Assembly: GCA_030447865.1 (NCBI GenBank)
Contig: JAUJOD010000003.1
Location: 1-64,000 of the forward strand
DNA length: 64,000 nucleotides
Direction of reading: 5' to 3'
Source: Nocardioidaceae bacterium
GTDB lineage: Bacteria > Actinomycetota > Actinomycetes > Propionibacteriales > Nocardioidaceae
The notes beneath the pieces are model-generated. The model had not been told where the DNA came from. It did not search any database and saw only the letters and a program-made list of their open reading frames with translations. This document shows positions 59,921-64,000 of the stretch, piece by piece (positions within the stretch are counted from its first letter, which is position 1; each line of letters begins with the position of its first letter). Both the position numbers and the translations under genes were made by a program.

Positions 59921-61120
59921 GTGCGCATCCTGCTGGTCGGCGCGGGCGGCGTCGGAGCTGCCTTCGCCTCGATCGCTGCTCGCCGTACGTTCTTCGAGCA
60001 GATCGTGATCGCCGACTATGACGAGTCGCGGGCGCAGCGGGCAGCAGCGGAAGACGGACGGTTCACCAGCGCCTACGTCGACGCCTCCGATGCGCAGTCG
60101 GTGACGGCGTTGGCGCGCGAGCACGCCATCACGCACGTGCTGAACGCTGTCGACCCCCGCTTCGTGCTGCCGATCTTCAACGGCGCCTTCGCCGGTGGTG
60201 CGGACTATCTCGACATGGCGATGAGCCTGTCCAAGCCCCACCCGTCGCAGCCCTACTCGCGGCCCGGAGTCAAGCTGGGCGATGAGCAGTTCGAAGTTGC
60301 CGACCAGTGGGAGCAGGCGGGCCGGTTGGCACTCGTCGGCATGGGCGTCGAGCCGGGGCTGTCCGACGTGTTTGCCCGGTACGCCGCCGACCACGTGTTC
60401 AGCGACGTCGACGAGCTCGGCACTCGCGACGGCTCAAACTTGACCGTCGACGGCTACGACTTCGCGCCGTCGTTCTCCATCTGGACCACGATCGAGGAGT
60501 GTCTCAATCCGCCGGTGATCTATGAGCGCGGCACGGGCTGGTACACGACTGAACCGTTCAGCGAGCCGGAGGTGTTCGACTTCCCCGAGGGCATCGGTCC
60601 GGTCGAGTGCGTGCACGTCGAGCACGAGGAAGTGCTGCTGATGCCACGCTGGATCGATGCCAAGCGTGTGACCTTCAAGTACGGGCTTGGCGATGAGTTC
60701 ATCGGCGTCCTGAAGACGCTGCACAAGCTCGGCCTTGACCGGACCGACAAGCTGCGGGTCGGGGCCGTGGAGGTGAGCCCACGCGACGTGGTCGCTGCGG
60801 CGCTTCCCGACCCGGCGACCCTCGGCGACAAGATGCACGGCAAGACATGCGCCGGCGTCCTCGTCACGGGGACAGGTAAGGACGGCCAGCCGCGGTCGAC
60901 GTACCTGTATCACGTCGTCGACAACGACGTGTCGATGCGCGAGTACGGCCACCAGTGCGTGGTGTGGCAAACCGCGATCAACCCGGTGGTGGCACTGGAG
61001 CTGCTGGCAAACGGCACCTGGAAGGGAGCAGGGGTGCTTGGCCCGGAGGCGTTCGACGCCGTGCCGTTCCTCGACCTGCTGACCGAGTACGGCTCCCCCT
61101 GGTCGATGCGCGAGCAGTGA
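59921..61120 (+). CDS. saccharopine dehydrogenase-like oxidoreductase
   Basis: A 399-residue protein starting MRILLVGAGGVGAAFASIAA, a Rossmann NAD(P) site. The C-terminal half has the saccharopine-dehydrogenase/carboxynorspermidine-synthase fold, including MGVEPGLSDVFARYAA. Such genes recur in actinobacterial pot and aminotransferase clusters; the reaction is not established. It may act on an aminoaldehyde or an imine. GTG start at 59921, four bases after the aldehyde dehydrogenase gene, so one operon. Confidence 0.82.
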   Translation: MRILLVGAGGVGAAFASIAARRTFFEQIVIADYDESRAQRAAAEDGRFTSAYVDASDAQSVTALAREHAITHVLNAVDPRFVLPIFNGAFAGGADYLDMAMSLSKPHPSQPYSRPGVKLGDEQFEVADQWEQAGRLALVGMGVEPGLSDVFARYAADHVFSDVDELGTRDGSNLTVDGYDFAPSFSIWTTIEECLNPPVIYERGTGWYTTEPFSEPEVFDFPEGIGPVECVHVEHEEVLLMPRWIDAKRVTFKYGLGDEFIGVLKTLHKLGLDRTDKLRVGAVEVSPRDVVAAALPDPATLGDKMHGKTCAGVLVTGTGKDGQPRSTYLYHVVDNDVSMREYGHQCVVWQTAINPVVALELLANGTWKGAGVLGPEAFDAVPFLDLLTEYGSPWSMREQ

Positions 61121-61140
61121 ACCCCCAGCCCGCTCCGGAC

Positions 61141-61184
61141 TTGTCAGTCTCCAGTCGGCCTATAGGTCGAGCTCGTTCTGACAG
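61141..61184 (+). repeat. R1 palindromic repeat, copy 3
   Basis: Arms TGTCAG (61142-61147) and CTGACA (61178-61183) flank a core with TCGGCCTATAGGTCGA, itself nearly symmetric. It shares gtcagtctccagtcgg exactly with copy 2, 41 kb away, in the same orientation. It lies between two plus-strand genes. Confidence 0.85.
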
Positions 61185-61224
61185 GTCGCGGCATTTGGGG
61201 CTAACGCTGGGCACGCCGGCGGGT

Positions 61225-61230
61225 TAGCGT
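61225..61230 (+). promoter_or_regulatory. leaderless-type -10 (TAGCGT) for the second aldehyde dehydrogenase
   Basis: TAGCGT ends seven bases before the ATG at 61238, the same spacing as before the amidohydrolase gene at 25742. No Shine-Dalgarno is present. This suggests separate transcription from the upstream operon. Confidence 0.4.
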
Positions 61231-61237
61231 CGAGGGT

Positions 61238-62680
61238 ATGACACGCACCTTTCCGCTGTGGGTAGCCGGCAAGCCCGTCGACGGGCCCGAGTCGGTAGAG
61301 ATCACGAGCCCGTACGACGGCCGCGTCGTCGCCGCGACCAGCTGGGCCTCTGCGGAGCACGTCGAGCAGACGGTGGCTGCAGCCGCTGACCTCCGGGAGG
61401 AAGCCGCTCGGCTCCCGATCCACGTCCGCGCTGACGCCCTTGCGCATGTCAGCGACGCGATCGCCGACCGCGCCGAGGAGTTCGCCCAGCTCATCACCGC
61501 CGAGAACGGCAAGCCGATTCTGTGGTCGCGCGTTGAGGTGAGCCGGGCGGTTTCGGTGTTCCGGCTGGCGGCTGAGGAGACCCGGCGCTGGTCCGGCGAG
61601 GCGCTGCGGCTCGACACCGACAAGGCAGCTGCCGGGCGGCTCGCCTACGTACGCCGAATGCCGAAGGGGGTAGTGCTGGCGATCTCGCCGTTCAACTTCC
61701 CACTCAACCTGGTGGCTCACAAGGTCGCGCCTGCATTGGCGGTGGGCGCTCCGGTCGTCGTGAAGCCGGCACCGAAGACGCCGCTGTCGGCCCTGCTGCT
61801 GGCCGAGCTGGTGGCGGAGACCGATCTGCCTGCGGGCATGCTCAGCGTGATCAACGTGCCCAACGACCGGGCCGCGGGTCTCGTCGCCGACGAAAGGATG
61901 CCGGTGGTGTCGTTCACCGGGTCGGGCCCGGTCGGCTGGCAGATCCGGCAGGCGGTGCCGCACAAACACGTCACGCTCGAGCTGGGCGGAAACGCGGCGG
62001 CCGTCGTATGCGGCGACTGGTCCAGCAAGTCCGACCTGGACTGGGTTGCAACCCGCATCGCGACGTTCTCGAACTACCAGGCCGGGCAGTCGTGCATCGG
62101 TGTGCAGCGGGTGTTCGTCGACGAGAGCGTCTACGACGCCTTCAAGTCCCGTCTCGTCACCGCCGTCGAGGGCCTCGTCACCGGTGACCCCGCCGACGAC
62201 GAGACCCAGGTCGGGCCTGTCATCAACGCCGACGCGGCTGACCGCATCGCGAGCTGGGTGAGGGAGGCGGTCGACTCCGGCGCTCAGTTGCTGACGGGCG
62301 GTGGTCGCGACGGTACGACTGTCGAGCCGACCGTCCTCGAGGGGGTGGCGTCGGACGCCAAGGTGTCGTGCGAGGAGGTGTTCGGGCCGGTCATGATGAT
62401 CGAACCGGTGCCAGACGAGGCGACGGCGTTCGACAAGGTGAACGCATCGCCGTACGGACTGCAGGCCGGGGTATTCACCCACGACCTGCAGACGGCGTTC
62501 CGCGCGCACCGCGACCTGGAGGTCGGTGGGGTGATCATCGGGGACGTGCCGAGCTACCGGGCCGACCAGATGCCCTACGGCGGAGTCAAGCAGTCGGGCG
62601 TGGGCCGCGAGGGCGTGCGCTACGCCATGCAGGACTACTCCTACGAGCGGGTCATGGTGCTGACGGGTCTCGACCTTTAG
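61238..62680 (+). CDS. aldehyde dehydrogenase, second
   Basis: A 480-residue NAD(P)-dependent aldehyde dehydrogenase. SPFNFPLNLVAHKVAPALAVGAP, LELGGNAAAVV and the catalytic cysteine in YQAGQSCIGVQRV are complete. The YQAGQSCIGVQR wording is nearer lactaldehyde or glyceraldehyde-3-phosphate and related enzymes than GABA-aldehyde ones. It may take a semialdehyde from the same pathway. It is not a close duplicate of the 58.5-kb enzyme. Confidence 0.88.
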   Translation: MTRTFPLWVAGKPVDGPESVEITSPYDGRVVAATSWASAEHVEQTVAAAADLREEAARLPIHVRADALAHVSDAIADRAEEFAQLITAENGKPILWSRVEVSRAVSVFRLAAEETRRWSGEALRLDTDKAAAGRLAYVRRMPKGVVLAISPFNFPLNLVAHKVAPALAVGAPVVVKPAPKTPLSALLLAELVAETDLPAGMLSVINVPNDRAAGLVADERMPVVSFTGSGPVGWQIRQAVPHKHVTLELGGNAAAVVCGDWSSKSDLDWVATRIATFSNYQAGQSCIGVQRVFVDESVYDAFKSRLVTAVEGLVTGDPADDETQVGPVINADAADRIASWVREAVDSGAQLLTGGGRDGTTVEPTVLEGVASDAKVSCEEVFGPVMMIEPVPDEATAFDKVNASPYGLQAGVFTHDLQTAFRAHRDLEVGGVIIGDVPSYRADQMPYGGVKQSGVGREGVRYAMQDYSYERVMVLTGLDL

Positions 62681-62710
62681 TCCACCGGCGCTCGTCGCCC
62701 TTCCTGCCAA

Positions 62711-62774
62711 AACCCTGACCGAAGTACCGGCCAGACGCTCAAAACGACGGTCACGAGCGACTTCGGTCAGGGTT
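62711..62774. repeat. R3 palindrome with 15-bp arms
   Basis: AACCCTGACCGAAGT (62711-62725) and ACTTCGGTCAGGGTT (62760-62774) are perfect 15-base arms around a 34-base core that itself contains GCTC/GAGC. It follows the aldehyde dehydrogenase stop by about 30 bases. A terminator is possible, but there is no U run and the loop is long. One copy seen. Confidence 0.8.
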
Positions 62775-62836
62775 CCCGTCGGCGCTGCTTCGGCAACCGC
62801 ATGCCGCGTGCGCGAGAATCGACAGGTGAGAACCCA

Positions 62837-64000
62837 GTGAGCGCCCGCCGCGACGTCGTGGTCCTCGGATCCACGGGGTCAATCGGCACCCAAGCCCTTG
62901 ACGTCATCCGCGCCAACCCGCACCTGTTCCGCGTCGTCGGGCTGGCGGCCGGCGGCGCGCAGCCGGAGCTGTTGGCGGCGCAGAGCCTCGAGTTCGGAGT
63001 CCCCGTGGTCGGGGTGGCGCGCGGCACCGCCGCCGAAGACCTGCAGCTCGCCTTGTATGCCGCGGCTCAGCGGCACGGCTACTCCGCCGGCGACTTCGCG
63101 TTGCCCAGGGTGCTGGTCGGCCCCGACGCCGCCGAGCAGATAGCCGAGCTGCCGTGCGACGTGGTCCTCAACGGTATGACGGGCGCCGTCGGCCTGCGTC
63201 CCACCCTCGCCGCATTGGCCGCCGGCTCGACGCTGGCCTTGGCCAACAAGGAGTCGCTGATCATCGGTGGCGACCTGGTGACCGATGCCGCCAAGCCGGG
63301 TCAGATCGTGCCGGTCGACTCCGAGCACTCCGCGCTGGCCCAGTGCCTGCGCGGCGGCCGAAGCGAAGAGGTACGTCGACTCGTGATCACCGCCAGTGGT
63401 GGCCCGTTCCGCGGCCGCCGCCGCGCCGAGCTCACCGACGTCACGGCGCGCGAGGCGCTGGCCCACCCCACCTGGAACATGGGTCCGGTCGTCACCGCCA
63501 ACTCATCGACACTGGTCAACAAGGGCCTGGAGGTCATCGAGGCGCACCTGCTGTTCGGCATCGACTACGACCGGATCGAGGTCGTCGTCCACCCACAGTC
63601 GATCGTGCACTCCATGGTGGAGTTCCACGACGGGTCGACGTTGGCGCAGGCCTCGCCGCCCGACATGAAGCTGCCGATCAGCCTGGCCCTGCACTGGCCC
63701 GACCGGGTGGAAGGGGCCGCCCCACCGGTCGACTGGGCCGAGGCCCAGTCCTGGGACTTCGAGCCGGTGGACACCGAGGCGTTCCCCGGCCTGCCGCTGG
63801 CGATAGCGGCGGGAAGGCGCGGGGGGGTGGCACCGGCGATCTACAACGCAGCCAACGAGGTCTGCATCGAGGCGTTCCTCGCCGACCGGCTGCCCTACCT
63901 CGGCATCATCGACACGGTCTCTGCGGTGCTGACGCGCGACGACGTACCCTCTGTGGAGGGCGAACTCACCGTCGACGACGTGCTGGCCGCAGACCGATGG
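62837..64000 (+). CDS. dxr: 1-deoxy-D-xylulose 5-phosphate reductoisomerase, 3' end cut
   Basis: The first 388 codons of Dxr, which converts DXP to MEP in isoprenoid synthesis. The NADPH loop is [17 protein letters not shown]. The metal and substrate regions are [34 protein letters not shown] and [15 protein letters not shown] start at 62837 with AGGTGAG upstream. The frame is open to the window end, so only a short C-terminal part is missing. Confidence 0.95.
   Translation, partial: MSARRDVVVLGSTGSIGTQALDVIRANPHLFRVVGLAAGGAQPELLAAQSLEFGVPVVGVARGTAAEDLQLALYAAAQRHGYSAGDFALPRVLVGPDAAEQIAELPCDVVLNGMTGAVGLRPTLAALAAGSTLALANKESLIIGGDLVTDAAKPGQIVPVDSEHSALAQCLRGGRSEEVRRLVITASGGPFRGRRRAELTDVTAREALAHPTWNMGPVVTANSSTLVNKGLEVIEAHLLFGIDYDRIEVVVHPQSIVHSMVEFHDGSTLAQASPPDMKLPISLALHWPDRVEGAAPPVDWAEAQSWDFEPVDTEAFPGLPLAIAAGRRGGVAPAIYNAANEVCIEAFLADRLPYLGIIDTVSAVLTRDDVPSVEGELTVDDVLAADRW

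Noticed and set aside
62711-62774. R3 as a standard intrinsic terminator
   Set aside because: The loop is 34 bases and no U run follows; it remains possible only as a factor-independent exception, so it is reported as a palindrome instead.
1-64000. tRNA or rRNA genes, prophage or conjugative modules, biosynthetic gene clusters
   Set aside because: No T-loop-like sequences in a cloverleaf context, no rRNA signatures, and no integrase, terminase, relaxase, PKS or NRPS sequences were found on reading both strands.

Overview
The window is a chromosomal segment of a high-GC actinobacterium (Actinomycetota). The support is base composition, frequent GTG and TTG starts, four-base ATGA and GTGA stop/start overlaps, actinobacterial markers (DUF3515, DUF2469, an SMC-adjacent coiled-coil micro-protein, tandem signal peptidases) and the conserved gene order thiL, rpmB, DAK2, recG, rsmD, coaD, yceD, rpmF, rnc, mutM, smc, ftsY, ffh, rpsP, KH, rimM, trmD, rplS, lepB, rnhB, DUF2469, YraN, comM, dprA, xerC, M23, rpsB, tsf, pyrH, frr, cdsA, rlmN, dxr. 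The genus cannot be named from the sequence. No tRNA, rRNA, CRISPR array, phage module or replication origin was seen.

Layout. 1-5 kb: the first codons of a TetM-like GTPase, a DUF3515 lipoprotein, a small Lrp-type protein and thiL, then an accessory patch (AAA+ ATPase, wrecked IS256 copy) before rpmB. 5-13 kb: core operons from DAK2/recG to mutM. 13-15.9 kb: an accessory patch after mutM whose first kilobase is bracketed by a perfect 28-bp copy of the mutM 3' end, followed by a second, frameshifted IS256 copy. 16-21 kb: smc and ftsY. 21-24 kb: accessory patch with a DUF2236 oxygenase, two tail-to-tail VapBC-type toxin-antitoxin pairs and a deletion scar through an ECF sigma factor gene. 24-45 kb: almost pure housekeeping (signal recognition particle, ribosomal proteins with long acidic tails, RNA modification, protein export, recombination, translation factors, phospholipid synthesis). 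45-47 kb: a frameshifted MerR-type regulator and a RIO-type kinase with an elaborate leader. 47-63 kb: a polyamine or diamine uptake and catabolism region (Lrp regulator, FAD amine oxidase, PotDABC transporter, class III aminotransferase, two aldehyde dehydrogenases, saccharopine-dehydrogenase-like protein) with an MFS transporter and a glutaryl-CoA dehydrogenase inside it. 63-64 kb: dxr, running off the end.

How the genes fit together. The core genes serve translation, ribosome maturation, SRP-dependent export and signal peptide removal. The pot region plausibly imports putrescine-like amines and oxidises them through an aminoaldehyde to an amino acid; the glutaryl-CoA dehydrogenase suggests that C5 substrates (lysine or cadaverine) may also be used.

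The least ordinary feature is a set of intergenic palindromes: two dispersed families (R1, three copies; R2, four copies in two pairs, one copy inverted) plus three single ones. They have 6-15-bp arms around a conserved or structured core, and no transposase in the window obviously explains them. Other items of interest are the mutM 3'-end duplication, a reused 16-bp leaderless promoter/start module, an alternative-pairing leader before rplS, a 19-codon upstream ORF plus sequestered Shine-Dalgarno before the RIO kinase, and several single-base frameshifts confined to accessory genes.
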